Shown: positions 1 to 8,537, numbered from the stretch's first letter. The stretch: 64,000 bases of DNA from Limnothrix sp. FACHB-406 (GCF_014698235.1 NZ_JACJSP010000020.1:1-64000); one strand, 5' to 3'. Notes: a model not told the origin generated them from the sequence alone. Made by a program: numbers and translations.

Positions 1-1
1 G

Positions 2-100
2 CTACTAGATAAATTGCGATATTTGCAAGTTGTACTCGGTCGCTATGGCTCAATCAGTCATTGGAGCTATGATTTACTGCCAGAAACTCTTGTTGCCTAG
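2..100 (+). CDS. C-terminal end of an unidentified protein (cut by window edge)
   Basis: An open frame enters from the left edge and reads 32 codons (ending ...DLLPETLVA) to a TAG at 98-100. It has no start inside the window and I recognise no family from so short a tail. It could be the last residues of a real gene, since the frame is open to the edge and the following 400 bases are gene-free, but a chance open frame of this size cannot be excluded. Confidence 0.35.
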   Translation, partial: LLDKLRYLQVVLGRYGSISHWSYDLLPETLVA

Positions 101-511
101 AATATGAAGTTTTGTGTTTAGATTCAACACTTCTGGATCAAGACAGCAAGATAAAGATAGAATAAGTATAAGCTTCTGACGATTCATTGTAACCACTTCA
201 TCAGTGGCTTTTCTTTGCTTTTTTGCCCTTCAAGAATGCGCCTCAAAAGGTGGCATTGCCTTTTGCGTGGCTTTTTTCATGATTTTTTCAGGGCTGTTTG
301 GATGGCTGCTGGGATGCCCTTGATGGGTGAGTCCTGAATTCCTGGTGTTGAGTAGTTTGGCAAACGTTGCTCAACACGATCGCCCACAAGCCACGACCAA
401 TACCCTGTTCAAAATCACTGCCCGATCGTTGCTCTGGTGACCCAATGGGGAATGGCGATCCGGCTCGAAATCAAGCTTCTTTCGCTCAATCTTCTCTCTA
501 AAGTTAGGTTC
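101..511. other. gene-free stretch before the diguanylate cyclase
   Basis: About 410 bases without a convincing gene. A T-rich run around 205-290 holds short repeats of TGGCTTTT/TTTTTGCC type but no clear stem plus T-tract. It probably carries the promoter of the downstream diguanylate cyclase; no convincing -10/-35 pair was identified. Confidence 0.4.
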
Positions 512-1561
512 ATGACCAATTCCCAGGCAATTGCAGCCAATTCAGAACCCATTCGACGATTAGCGACGGGCAAGGCAGAATCGCCAGCCCGGCCGTTTGA
601 TCCCGGATCGTTTCTAGTTTTGGTGGTTGATGATGTCAGCCAAAATGTGCGCCTGTCGATCGAAATGCTAGATCAGGCGGGCTATGAAACCACATTTGCC
701 ATGACGGGAGCCGAAGCGTTGATGAGGGTGCGATCGGCCCAACCGGATTTGATTTTGCTGGATTTGATGATGCCGGGAATGAGCGGTTTGCAACTGTGCG
801 ATCGCCTGAAAGAAGATCCGATTCTGCGGGATATTCCCGTGTTGTTTGTCACGGCCAGCAACGAAGAAACCCACATGCTCGAAGCCTTCCAGCTTGGCGC
901 TGTGGACTACATCACCAAGCCCTTTCGATCGGCGGAACTCCTGGCCCGGGTGCGGGTGCATTTGGAACTCAAGCAAGCACGAGATCGCCTCAGTCAGGCC
1001 CTGAATGCCCTGCAACGAACCCACGCCCAACTGCAAAGCGCCTACACCGAATTGGGCCGCTTGGCCACCACCGACCCCCTGACCGGTTTAGCCAATCGTC
1101 GGCATTGGATGACCCTGGCCAAAAAGGAATTTCAGCGCAGTTGTCGCTACCAACATCCCCTTTCGGTGTTGATGTTGGATTTGGATCACTTCAAGGCCGT
1201 GAACGATACCTATGGCCATGCCGTGGGCGATTTGGCCTTGGCCACGGCCACCCAAGCCGCCAGCAGCATTCTGCGAACTCAGGATTGTCTGGGGCGCTAT
1301 GGGGGTGAGGAATTTGTGATGTTGTTGCCGGAGACCGATGCGGCGGCCGCGGCGATCGTGGCGGAACGGATTCGCAAGGCGATCGCCGATCCGACTATCA
1401 CCAGTTTGCCCAGCGCCCCGGGCTTAACCCTCACGGTCAGCATTGGCGGCACAAGTTGCCAGTCCACTGACACCTCGATCGAGGCGGCCTTGAACCGGGC
1501 CGATCGGGCCCTCTACCAAGCCAAAAACCGGGGCCGCAATCGAGTGATGATGGTGTTGTAG
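512..1561 (+). CDS. PleD-like response regulator diguanylate cyclase (REC-GGDEF)
   Basis: Cytosolic two-domain signalling protein of about 349 residues. The N-terminal receiver has the acidic pair in VVDD, the phospho-acceptor Asp in LLDLMMPG and the conserved Lys in YITKPF. A coiled linker leads to a GGDEF domain with the signature GGEEF, so it should make cyclic di-GMP from two GTP when the receiver is phosphorylated. An RTQD motif lies five residues before GGEEF, which is an intact inhibitory I-site for product feedback. The frame is open further upstream to an ATG at 437, but the extra 25 residues are not receiver-like, so I prefer the ATG at 512. No histidine kinase is adjacent, so the partner kinase is unknown. 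Confidence 0.9.
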   Translation: MTNSQAIAANSEPIRRLATGKAESPARPFDPGSFLVLVVDDVSQNVRLSIEMLDQAGYETTFAMTGAEALMRVRSAQPDLILLDLMMPGMSGLQLCDRLKEDPILRDIPVLFVTASNEETHMLEAFQLGAVDYITKPFRSAELLARVRVHLELKQARDRLSQALNALQRTHAQLQSAYTELGRLATTDPLTGLANRRHWMTLAKKEFQRSCRYQHPLSVLMLDLDHFKAVNDTYGHAVGDLALATATQAASSILRTQDCLGRYGGEEFVMLLPETDAAAAAIVAERIRKAIADPTITSLPSAPGLTLTVSIGGTSCQSTDTSIEAALNRADRALYQAKNRGRNRVMMVL

Positions 1562-1628
1562 CGGCCCGATTGTTTACGGTTGATTAACCTTCGGCAAGGG
1601 CCCACTGCTGGCCGAGGTGCGATAAACT

Positions 1629-1657
1629 GTTACGAAATGTAAAACTCAAAACGTAAC
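1629..1657. promoter_or_regulatory. inverted repeat upstream of the hli gene
   Basis: GTTACG (1629-1634) and CGTAAC (1652-1657) are inverted around an A-rich spacer just 16 bases before the hli start. On the minus strand the block reads GTTACGTT...TTTACATT, like two half-sites of the HLR1 element bound by RpaB in front of cyanobacterial high-light genes, but the spacing is 6 rather than 2 bases. RpaB control is therefore only an inference. Confidence 0.4.
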
Positions 1658-1673
1658 AATTCAGGAACAAACC

Positions 1674-1844
1674 ATGACTCAACCACAACCGACCACCACC
1701 CCCAACCTCGAAGAACCCAAATTTGGCTTCAATGACTATGCTGAGCGCCTGAATGGCCGCGCCGCCATGGTGGGTTTCCTGCTGGCTTTGGCGATCGAGG
1801 CGGTGACGGGTCAAGGGCTGTTGGCTTGGTTGGGCCTGCTGTAG
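1674..1844 (+). CDS. hli: High-light-inducible one-helix chlorophyll-binding protein (Hlip/SCP)
   Basis: A 56-residue protein. The centre carries the chlorophyll a/b-binding motif as ERLNGRAAMVGF, with the Glu and Arg that form the helix salt bridge and coordinate chlorophyll, followed by one membrane helix (LLALAIEAVTGQGLLAWLG). Hlips sit in the thylakoid membrane beside photosystem II assembly factors and chlorophyll synthase and quench excess excitation under stress. Length and layout match the family. Its start follows an inverted repeat that may be a light-stress operator. It stands alone, with no gene close enough on either side to share an operon. Confidence 0.93.
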   Translation: MTQPQPTTTPNLEEPKFGFNDYAERLNGRAAMVGFLLALAIEAVTGQGLLAWLGLL

Positions 1845-2223
1845 GGGCCTGCTGTTGTCCGTTGCTTGGCAACCTGCTGCAACTGGTTGAGCTTGTTGAG
1901 CGGGATTTGCCAAGCCTCATCCTTTGCGAAATGCTTTGTGAAATTAAGGGCGCAGCCCCTGCCCGATCGCTCGGTTCAAGAGGCGGGTGGGTGTGGCTGT
2001 GTCCCTTCCGTGGGCTGCGCATGAGTCGATTCCACAACCGCAGACTCCACAGCCGCAAATGTGGAAGGTTGTTGAAGGTCTTTTTTGAAGGTCTATTGAT
2101 AGCAGCAGAAAAAATTTCTAGCAGCAGAAAGGTTTATACAATCAGAATTAGGGGCGACATGGCTAGGAATTAGCCATCGTTTGGGGATCACCCTTGGGAT
2201 CAAAAGCGCTGAGGACTAAACCG
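1845..2223. other. intergenic region between hli and a membrane-protein gene
   Basis: About 380 bases without a supported gene. An 11-base direct repeat TAGCAGCAGAA occurs twice near 2098-2132, and TATACAAT just after the second copy is a plausible -10 element for the next gene. The short frames seen here lack ribosome sites and family features. Confidence 0.4.
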
Positions 2224-2592
2224 ATGGGTAAGCGTTGGCCGCGGCTGTTGCAGCAACGATATCGACGAGAGCCGATCGCCGCCTTCGTGCTAACCATGGG
2301 CCTGGTGCAGGTGACGATCGGGGGAGCGGATAGCGATGCGGGTTTGGCCGCTTTGGGGCTAATCTTTTTGGGCACGGCCGCCGCTCTCTATTGGCTGAAA
2401 TATTCCGCGCGTGTGATTGACGCGGCCCGATCGCCCCGCATGACCTACCGCAGTTCCTCCGCCAGTCGCTTGCCCGTTTTGCCCGCCGCTCCCCGGCTAA
2501 CCTCGGTTTACGGAGACCCGGTTTACACAGATCGATCGCGATCACCCCTGCCGCCCTTGCGCCTCCGCGATCGCCCCAATTCTGCCGACTAG
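2224..2592 (+). CDS. Small membrane protein of unknown function
   Basis: A 122-residue protein. Residues about 15-60 form two hydrophobic helices (AAFVLTMGLVQVTIG and LAALGLIFLGTAAALYWL). The remainder is a basic, Ser/Pro/Arg-rich cytosolic tail. The ATG at 2224 is preceded by GAGGA eight bases upstream, which decides the start over an in-frame TTG at 2194. I do not recognise the family. Arg/Asp-rich stretches in the tail coincide with CGATCG repeats, so part of its composition is driven by HIP1-like sites. Confidence 0.7.
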   Translation: MGKRWPRLLQQRYRREPIAAFVLTMGLVQVTIGGADSDAGLAALGLIFLGTAAALYWLKYSARVIDAARSPRMTYRSSSASRLPVLPAAPRLTSVYGDPVYTDRSRSPLPPLRLRDRPNSAD

Positions 2593-2684
2593 CCCTTGTC
2601 GCCAGCCTCCGCGATCCCCCAGCCCTCTTGCAAGGGCGAATCCAGAACTCTGAGCGAATCATCGTCCCGATCGAGCCGCATTGC

Positions 2685-3593
2685 ATGAGCGATCTTTGCA
2701 CCATCAGCCGTCGTGTCCAGTTTTCCGCAAGCTACCGTTACTGGTTGCCGGAACTGACGGAGGCGGAAAATCATCGGCGGTTCGGGATCGCCGCTCGATC
2801 GCCCGGCAGCACCTTCACGCTTTGGGTGCAAGTCCAGGGGCCGATCGATCCCTTTGGCATGGTGGCCAACCTATCCACCACCATCAAACGCGCCCTGCAA
2901 CGGGAAGTGCTGGAACCCTTGCACGGAGCCAACCTCAACCAAATTTGGCCAGAATTTGCCAACACCCTGCCCACCAGCGAGTGGGTGGCCCAGGTGCTGT
3001 GGCAGCGTTTGAGCCAATGTTGGCAGCGGCAGGGCTTGCAACTGCGGCAAGTGCAACTGTCGCCCGATCCCGGTTTAGTTGTGGAATATCGAGGGCAAGC
3101 TATGGAAGCTCATCTAACGGTTCATACCCACTTCAGCGCCGCCCATCGTTTGGCTCTGCCAACCCTGACTTTGGCTCAAAATAGCGAAATTTATGGCAAA
3201 TGTTCCCGCCCCAGTGGCCATGGCCACAACTATCAATTGTGGGTGACGGTGCGCGGTCAAATTGACCCTAGAACAGGGATGGTTGTTGAACTCAACCGGC
3301 TCCACGATCTCATTGAAATGCAAGTGGTGGAGCAGCTTGATCACACCTTTTTGAATCAGGATATTGCCTACTTTCAAGACATTGTGCCCACGGCGGAAAA
3401 TATTGCCGTTTATATTCGCGATCAACTGCTAGAGCCATTGCGAGAATTGGGAGTGCAGTTGGTCAAAATTCGGCTGGATGAAACCGAAAATAATTCCTGT
3501 GAAGTGTATGTGCAAACGGAGGCTCCGTGGGTCGATCGCCCCGTTACCAGCGCGATCGACCAAGGAAAAACGGCGGGCGTGGGTGCAAACTAG
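2685..3593 (+). CDS. Tandem-domain 6-pyruvoyl-tetrahydropterin synthase family protein
   Basis: About 302 residues holding two PTPS domains. The C-terminal domain (residues about 145-285) is complete: FSAAHR supplies the first zinc His, KCSRPSGHGHNY supplies the catalytic Cys and the other two zinc His, and QLDHTFLN and the final ETENNSCEV complete the active site. The family converts dihydroneopterin triphosphate to 6-pyruvoyl-tetrahydropterin (biopterin-type pterins) or, as QueD, to 6-carboxy-tetrahydropterin. The exact product cannot be told here, though the Cys...HGHNY spacing looks like the biopterin-type enzyme. The N-terminal domain aligns with the second but has lost every metal and catalytic residue (FSASYR; RSPGSTF). 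I chose the ATG at 2685 over a TTG at 2628. Confidence 0.88.
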   Translation: MSDLCTISRRVQFSASYRYWLPELTEAENHRRFGIAARSPGSTFTLWVQVQGPIDPFGMVANLSTTIKRALQREVLEPLHGANLNQIWPEFANTLPTSEWVAQVLWQRLSQCWQRQGLQLRQVQLSPDPGLVVEYRGQAMEAHLTVHTHFSAAHRLALPTLTLAQNSEIYGKCSRPSGHGHNYQLWVTVRGQIDPRTGMVVELNRLHDLIEMQVVEQLDHTFLNQDIAYFQDIVPTAENIAVYIRDQLLEPLRELGVQLVKIRLDETENNSCEVYVQTEAPWVDRPVTSAIDQGKTAGVGAN

Positions 3594-3622
3594 GGCAGTC
3601 CGTGCCAGCTATTCAAACCGCA

Positions 3623-3949
3623 TTATTCAAACCGCACCGCCGTGCCACTGACCGCCACCATCAACATGCCACCGCCGTTGGACAGGCTAATGGTTTCATA
3701 ATCAATATCAATGCCAATGATGCCGTTCGCTCCCAATTCCGCAGCGGCGGCTTTCATTTCATTCATCGCGATGTCTTTGGCCTTGCGCAGTTCTTTTTCG
3801 TAGGAACCCGATCGCCCGCCAATCACGTCTCGGATGCCAGCGAAAAAGTCCTTGAAAATGTTCGCCCCCAAGATCGCTTCTCCACTGACCACGCCGTAAT
3901 AGGAGATGATGCGCTTGCCTTCGAGGCTGGAGGTTGTGGTTAGCAACAT
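3623..3949 (-). CDS. YbjQ/UPF0145 family protein
   Basis: A 108-residue cytosolic protein of the YbjQ family, of the usual length. Recognisable features are the N-terminal [14 protein letters not shown], the [35 protein letters not shown] segment and the C-terminal VSGTAVRFE. Members assemble into pentamers and have been called heavy-metal-binding domains, but no function is established. The frame runs open upstream to about 4234, but only the ATG at 3949 begins at the family's conserved N-terminus. It converges on the pterin synthase with 29 bases between stops and diverges from the cupin. Confidence 0.88.
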   Translation of the reverse strand: MLLTTTSSLEGKRIISYYGVVSGEAILGANIFKDFFAGIRDVIGGRSGSYEKELRKAKDIAMNEMKAAAAELGANGIIGIDIDYETISLSNGGGMLMVAVSGTAVRFE

Positions 3950-4184
3950 AGTGTGATTAGGAATTCCGGTGATCGGTTCTTTTGTTGGGTTTTGCTTGAT
4001 CTCATCCCTGTTGTAGCAAGATTGGTGGGTGATCGACCGAGGGGTTGTGGGGGACTGGTCACGGGTTTTGGTGACTTTCACAGAAAAAACCAAGCCGCTC
4101 GATCGGGTCAATGGCCACTTAATTGCCACGAATGGCGGAACATTTTGCTTGAATGGCCCGCAGATGTTGCACGGGGTCTCAACC

Positions 4185-4556
4185 ATGCTGGTACGAAAGT
4201 TGGGCGATTGCGAAGAATTTGTGGCGGGCGACAATTCGATTTTGCGGGAGTTGTTGTACCCCGATAAGCAGCCGATCGACCTGCGCTATAGCTTGGCCCA
4301 TGCGATTTTGCCCGTGGGCGAAACCTCGCTGCCCCACTCCCTGACTACCTCAGAGGTCTACTACATCATGGCGGGGCGGGGAGAAATGCACATCGATGGC
4401 GAGGTGCAAATCATTGAGCCAGGGGATGCGGTTTATATTCCGCCCAACGCTAAACAATTCGTGCGCAGCTTGGGGCCCGAGCCGCTGACCTTCATCTGTT
4501 TGGTGGATCCGGCCTGGCGCAAGGAAGATGAAACGGTTTACGGGAGCGAATCCTAG
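4185..4556 (+). CDS. Small cupin-domain protein
   Basis: About 123 residues forming one cupin beta-barrel. Motif 1 is seen as [23 protein letters not shown] and motif 2 as [19 protein letters not shown]. Motif 1 keeps one His and one Glu, while the usual His of motif 2 is replaced by Gln (AKQF), so metal binding may be weak or altered. Cupins of this size are metal-dependent isomerases, dioxygenases or sugar-binding proteins; the substrate is not evident. The frame is open to 4029, but the ATG at 4185 begins at the first conserved strand. Its TAG stop is the first three bases of a 147-bp repeat element. Confidence 0.82.
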   Translation: MLVRKLGDCEEFVAGDNSILRELLYPDKQPIDLRYSLAHAILPVGETSLPHSLTTSEVYYIMAGRGEMHIDGEVQIIEPGDAVYIPPNAKQFVRSLGPEPLTFICLVDPAWRKEDETVYGSES

Positions 4557-4700
4557 GGCTTGTTATCAAGTCGCCCACAACCCTGGCTCCACCGCTGACC
4601 GACCGAGAGGGACAAGGGGCTTAAGCCCCTTGTTACGCCGCTTGGGGCATGGAAAATCAACTGTTTTCGTTGAATCCCAGGAAATGAAGACAGACCCTGA
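4554..4700. repeat. Palindromic MITE-like element, family A, copy 1
   Basis: A 147-bp element that matches position for position the 146-bp element at 15145-15290. It opens with TAGGGCTTGTT, has the perfect 20-bp palindrome CAAGGGGCTTAAGCCCCTTG at its centre (4613-4632), and closes with AGACAGACCCTGA, an imperfect inverted copy of the left end. No reading frame is conserved between the two copies, which suggests a non-autonomous mobile element. Its first three bases are the stop codon of the cupin gene. The central palindrome may also act as a transcript end, although no T-run follows it. Confidence 0.72.
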
Positions 4701-4748
4701 CGACCTGTGCCAGTTACAGGAGCGATCGGGAACAGGCGGGTTGCTATT

Positions 4749-4767
4749 TTTGGTAAAAATTACTATA
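4749..4767. promoter_or_regulatory. Candidate NrtR operator upstream of pncB-nadD-nrtR
   Basis: A 19-bp imperfect palindrome, TTTGGTAA-AAA-TTACTATA, lies about 90 bases before the ATG of pncB. NrtR repressors bind AT-rich palindromes with a TATAGT...ACTATA outline, and the right arm fits that outline. Because nrtR is the third gene of this operon, autoregulation through this site is a reasonable inference. The left arm is imperfect, so the assignment is tentative. Confidence 0.4.
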
Positions 4768-4859
4768 AATAAATTGACCGGCCACCCGTCAACGGCCAGA
4801 GCGGTGTGACTGCCTCAAGATCCCTCCTGGCGATCGCCCGATCGATCGCTTCCCCAGTT

Positions 4860-6245
4860 ATGTTGACCCTCACCACGCCCGACTTGGGGCCCGCAACCCT
4901 GGACGCTCAAGTGGGCAACAGCGCCCTGCTGACGGATTTGTATCAGTTAACAATGATCGCTTGCTATTGCGATCGGGCGGTGGAGCAACAAACCGCCAGT
5001 TTTGAGCTGTTTACGCGCCGGTTGCCCGATGGGTTTGGCTACTTGGTGGCCATGGGACTGGAACAGGCCCTGCAATACCTGGAGCAGTTTCAGGTCAGCG
5101 CGTCCCAACAGGCACAACTGCGGGCCACGGGGCTGTTTGACCATGCGCCCGATCGATTTTGGGACTTGTTGGCGACGGCTCGGTTTACGGGAGACTTGTG
5201 GGCCGTGCCCGAAGGAACCGTGGTGTTTGCCCATGAACCGCTGCTGCGAATTGAGGCTCCCCTCTGGCAAGCCCAGTGGGTGGAAACCTATTTGCTGAAT
5301 GTGCTGAACTATCAAACCCTGGTGGCCACGCGATCGGCTCGGTTGCGGGATGTGGCGGGCGATCGGGCGCAAATTTTGGAATTTGGCACAAGGCGGGCCT
5401 TCAGTCCCCAGGCGGCCCTGTGGGCGGCGCGGGCGGCCTTGGCGGCCGGCTTGGATGCCACTTCTAATGTGGAGGCGGCGTTGCAATTGGGGCGACAACC
5501 GGCGGGCACGATGGCCCATGCCCTGGTGATGGCCCTGGGTGCTTCCATGGGGTCGGAGCTGGCGGCGTTTGAGGCTTTTCAGGGACTGTTTCCCCATGGG
5601 GCGCTGCTGGTGGATACTTTTGACCCGGTGCGGGCGATCGAACAGTTGGCGGAGCGAGTGCGGGCCGGCGGGGCCCCCGTGCCGGCCATCCGGTTGGATT
5701 CGGGAGACTTGGTGAGCCTGTCACAGCTAGCGCGCGATCGATTGCCGGGAACGCAAATTTTGGTCAGCGGTGATCTGGATGAAGCGGAAATCGATCGCCT
5801 ACGGGCGGCCGGTGCTGAGATTGATGGCTATGGGGTAGGCACAAAGTTGGTGACTGGCCAGCCGGTGAATGGGGTTTATAAATTAGTGGAGTTGGCGGGG
5901 CAACCGGTGGCCAAAGGCTCCAGTGGCAAGGCCACCTATCCGGGCCGAAAACAGGTGCTGCGCGATCGGGACGAGGCGGGCCGTTGGTTGGGCGATCGGC
6001 TGGTGTTGGCCGATGAAGTGTCCCGATCAGAGCTGGGATTGTTGCGGCCCGTGATGCGTGCGGGACAACGGCTGACGGATCCAGAATCCCTGCTGACCAT
6101 TGCCCAACGCACCCGATCGCAGGTTCAAAGCCTTCCGGAGGCGGTGCGATCGATCCATGACCCAACCCCAGTGCGGCCGGAACTGTCGCCTGCGCTACAA
6201 TCGCTCACGACTCGGGTGCATCAGTCGCTCCAAGCTGCTTCCTAA
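4860..6245 (+). CDS. pncB: Nicotinate phosphoribosyltransferase
   Basis: Converts nicotinate and PRPP to nicotinate mononucleotide, the first step of Preiss-Handler NAD salvage, in the cytosol. Visible family features are the N-terminal ALLTDLYQLTM, the SFELFTRRLP strand, the LEFGTRRAFSPQAAL block that contains the reactive-centre region, the AIRLDSGDL active-site strand and GVGTKLVTG near the phosphate site. Length (461 residues) is typical. I chose the ATG at 4860; a GTG at 4806 would add 18 residues that do not look conserved. It is the first gene of pncB-nadD-nrtR. Confidence 0.93.
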   Translation: MLTLTTPDLGPATLDAQVGNSALLTDLYQLTMIACYCDRAVEQQTASFELFTRRLPDGFGYLVAMGLEQALQYLEQFQVSASQQAQLRATGLFDHAPDRFWDLLATARFTGDLWAVPEGTVVFAHEPLLRIEAPLWQAQWVETYLLNVLNYQTLVATRSARLRDVAGDRAQILEFGTRRAFSPQAALWAARAALAAGLDATSNVEAALQLGRQPAGTMAHALVMALGASMGSELAAFEAFQGLFPHGALLVDTFDPVRAIEQLAERVRAGGAPVPAIRLDSGDLVSLSQLARDRLPGTQILVSGDLDEAEIDRLRAAGAEIDGYGVGTKLVTGQPVNGVYKLVELAGQPVAKGSSGKATYPGRKQVLRDRDEAGRWLGDRLVLADEVSRSELGLLRPVMRAGQRLTDPESLLTIAQRTRSQVQSLPEAVRSIHDPTPVRPELSPALQSLTTRVHQSLQAAS

Positions 6246-6372
6246 GCTGCTTCTTAAGCTGCTTCCCAAACTGTTTCAAGGCCAGCACCCCAGTGGTTGC
6301 CAATTCCGCTCCATCAACCCGTCATTTTCTACAAACCTGTATTCCTGCCGTTGTTTTGGCGGCCAGAATCCC

Positions 6373-6951
6373 ATGATGTCGATCGCGTTGTTTGGAACCA
6401 GTGCAGATCCCCCAACCTATGGCCATCAGGCGATTGTTGCTTGGTTGGCCCAACGGTTCGATCGGGTTGCGGTTTGGGCTGCGGACAATCCCTTCAAAAG
6501 TCATCGCGCTCCCCTCGACTGTCGCACGGCCATGTTGCGGGTGCTGATCGAGTCGATCGAACCACGGCCCGCCCATGTGCAGGTTTGTCCAGACCTGAGC
6601 CACCCGCGCACGGTGGTGGTGTTGGAACGGGCCCGGGAACGCTGGCCCCACGCCCAGTTCAGCCTAGTCATTGGGTCAGATTTGGTGGCCCAACTGCCCC
6701 GGTGGTATCGCTCGGCGGACATTCTGCAATTTGCCCAATTGCTGGTGATTCCTCGGCCGGGCTATCCCTTGGAAACGGCCGCGATCGAACATTTAGCCGA
6801 CCTGGGAGCCAGGGTGCAGGTGGCTGACCTCAGCAGCCCCGCCAGTTCTTCCACCGCCTATCGGGAAGCGGGCGATCGCAACAGTATCCCCCCCGAAATT
6901 GAAGCCTATATTCGGGGTGAGCAGCTTTACCTATGGCAGAACGTCGGCTAG
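6373..6951 (+). CDS. nadD: Nicotinate-nucleotide adenylyltransferase
   Basis: Transfers AMP from ATP to nicotinate mononucleotide to give deamido-NAD, the step after pncB. The 192-residue protein starts IALFGTSADPPTYGHQAIV, the nucleotidyltransferase nucleotide-binding segment in which GTSADPPTYGH stands for the usual GG(T/S)FDPxHxGH. The later YRSADIL and SSTAYRE (ISST-like) elements fit NadD. The frame is open back to 6100, but the family start is the ATG at 6373. Three copies of AAGCTGCTTC-like sequence lie near 6230-6270 between pncB and nadD. The last 19 bases overlap nrtR, so the two are translationally coupled. Confidence 0.92.
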   Translation: MMSIALFGTSADPPTYGHQAIVAWLAQRFDRVAVWAADNPFKSHRAPLDCRTAMLRVLIESIEPRPAHVQVCPDLSHPRTVVVLERARERWPHAQFSLVIGSDLVAQLPRWYRSADILQFAQLLVIPRPGYPLETAAIEHLADLGARVQVADLSSPASSSTAYREAGDRNSIPPEIEAYIRGEQLYLWQNVG

Positions 6952-7772
6952 GTTCCCATCGCCTCAATGCAAAACTCAGTGCCAAGCTTAGTGCCCAACA
7001 GAGCACCAAACAGAGCGCCAAACAGAGTGCCAAACAATCGCCTGCTCCCCTGGCGGGCGATTCCCTTGCCGATTTCAAAGTAGGAGTTGATAACGTCATT
7101 TTTTCCGTGGACAGCGACAAGCGCCGACTATTGGTGTTGCTGGTGATGCGGCAACACGAACCCTTTGCCGGTTGTTGGAGCTTGCCCGGAACCTTGGTGC
7201 GCCAAGGCGAGGCCCTGGAAGCGGCGGCCTATCGCGTCTTGGCGGAAAAAATTCGCGTCCGGCATCTGTACCTAGAGCAGCTTTATACCTTTGGTGGGCC
7301 CGGCCGCGATCCCCGGGAAGCCGCCGACAGTTTTGGGGTGCGGTACTTGTCCGTCAGCTACTTTGCCCTGGTGCGCTATGCGGAGGTGGAGGCGATCGCG
7401 GATTTTGCCACCGATGGGGCGATCGGGATTGCTTGGTATCCGTTCGATCGCCTGCCGGAACTGGCTTTTGATCACGATCGAATTGTGCAATACGGCTATC
7501 AACGCTTGCGCAACAAATTGGAATACAGCCCGATCGCCTTTGATGTGTTGCCGGAATCCTTCACCCTCAGCGATCTTTATCAGCTTTACACCATTGTTTT
7601 AGGCGAAAACTTTTCAGACTATTCCAACTTCCGCAGCCGCTTGCTGAAGCTGGGAATTTTGTTGGACACGGGCGTGAAGGTGTCGCGCGGTGCTGGTCGT
7701 CCGGCTAGTCTTTATCAATTTGATGCGATCGCCTTTCAACAATTGGAAAATAAGCCCCTCGTTTTTGTCTAA
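6933..7772 (+). CDS. nrtR: NrtR-type Nudix/winged-helix repressor of NAD metabolism
   Basis: A 279-residue regulator with the NrtR layout: a Nudix-like domain (about residues 45-180; FAGCWSLPGTLVRQGEALEAAAYRVLAEKI in place of the catalytic Nudix box, with the REUXEE acidic residues altered) followed by a winged helix (about 200-275; SDYSNFRSRLLKLGIL...GAGRPASLYQFD). Family members sense ADP-ribose or related NAD derivatives through the Nudix domain and repress NAD genes. It overlaps nadD by 19 bases. Oddly, residues about 14-36 are a Lys/Gln/Ser low-complexity tract built from a four-residue unit (12-bp DNA repeat at about 6970-7040), which looks like a repeat expansion ahead of the folded domain. 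Confidence 0.9.
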   Translation: MAERRLGSHRLNAKLSAKLSAQQSTKQSAKQSAKQSPAPLAGDSLADFKVGVDNVIFSVDSDKRRLLVLLVMRQHEPFAGCWSLPGTLVRQGEALEAAAYRVLAEKIRVRHLYLEQLYTFGGPGRDPREAADSFGVRYLSVSYFALVRYAEVEAIADFATDGAIGIAWYPFDRLPELAFDHDRIVQYGYQRLRNKLEYSPIAFDVLPESFTLSDLYQLYTIVLGENFSDYSNFRSRLLKLGILLDTGVKVSRGAGRPASLYQFDAIAFQQLENKPLVFV

Positions 7773-7835
7773 ATCTTGGGCGAAATCCTGGTCTAATAGT
7801 CAAAATCGCCTGCAAAGACCCTGCCAAAAACGCCG

Positions 7836-8537
7836 ATGACTGCGCCCAGTAACTCCCCCGATCTTGACCAGTTGCCGGCCGATCAAGCCAAGCAACCGGC
7901 CCAGCCTTGGTTTTGGCTCCTGTGGGCCGGCTTCACGCTCTATGCTTTCCTGCTGGCCCCGCCCGATCGCCCGGACACCTTGGATTTGATCATTCGCCTT
8001 TCGACGGGTCAAGTATCCGGCGAAAATCCGCTCATTGTGGCTCTTTTTAACCTGATGGGCATTTGGCCGCTGGTTTACTGTTGCTTGCTGTTTGCCGATG
8101 GGCGGGGGCAACCGGTGCGTGCTTGGCCCTTTGCGATCGGGTCAATGGCATTGGGAGCCTTTGCCCTGTTGCCTTACCTGGCCCTGCGGCGATCGAACCC
8201 ACAGTTCACGGGCGAGCGATCAGGTCTGATTCGAGTCTGGGATTCCCGTTGGCTGGCTTTGGGTCTCGCGGTTGGGGCGATCGGGCTGCTGGGTTGGGGC
8301 CTGTCCCAAGGCAACTGGTCAGATTTTGGACAACAGTGGCAAACCAGCCGATTTATCCATGTGATGAGCCTCGATTTTCTGATGCTTTCCCTGCTGTTTC
8401 CTGCCCTGGTGGGCGATGATTTGGCTCGGAGAGGTTGGTATCAGCAAACCATTTGGCAATGGCTAACATTTTTGCCTTTGGTGGGGCCTTTGGCTTACCT
8501 TAGCCTTCGCCCACCGATTCAGGTGACGAATGAGTAA
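7836..8537 (+). CDS. Conserved cyanobacterial multi-pass membrane protein
   Basis: 233 residues with about six hydrophobic helices (for example FWLLWAGFTLYAFLLAP, ALFNLMGIWPLVYCCLLF, FAIGSMALGAFALLPYLAL, LGLAVGAIGLLGWGL, FLMLSLLFPALVG and WLTFLPLVGPLAYLSL). The pattern RDTLD-like at the second segment, the aspartate-bearing CCLLFADGR, and FIHVMSLDF near the end resemble conserved membrane proteins of cyanobacteria and plastids, but I cannot name a function. It begins 63 bases after nrtR on the same strand and could be the last gene of that transcript. The start ATG at 7836 gives a soluble, Pro-rich N-terminus. Confidence 0.78.
   Translation: MTAPSNSPDLDQLPADQAKQPAQPWFWLLWAGFTLYAFLLAPPDRPDTLDLIIRLSTGQVSGENPLIVALFNLMGIWPLVYCCLLFADGRGQPVRAWPFAIGSMALGAFALLPYLALRRSNPQFTGERSGLIRVWDSRWLALGLAVGAIGLLGWGLSQGNWSDFGQQWQTSRFIHVMSLDFLMLSLLFPALVGDDLARRGWYQQTIWQWLTFLPLVGPLAYLSLRPPIQVTNE

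Noticed and set aside
4613-4632. Palindrome read as an ordinary terminator
   Set aside because: There is no T-run, and the flanks are conserved between copies far beyond a hairpin, so it is treated as part of a repeat element.
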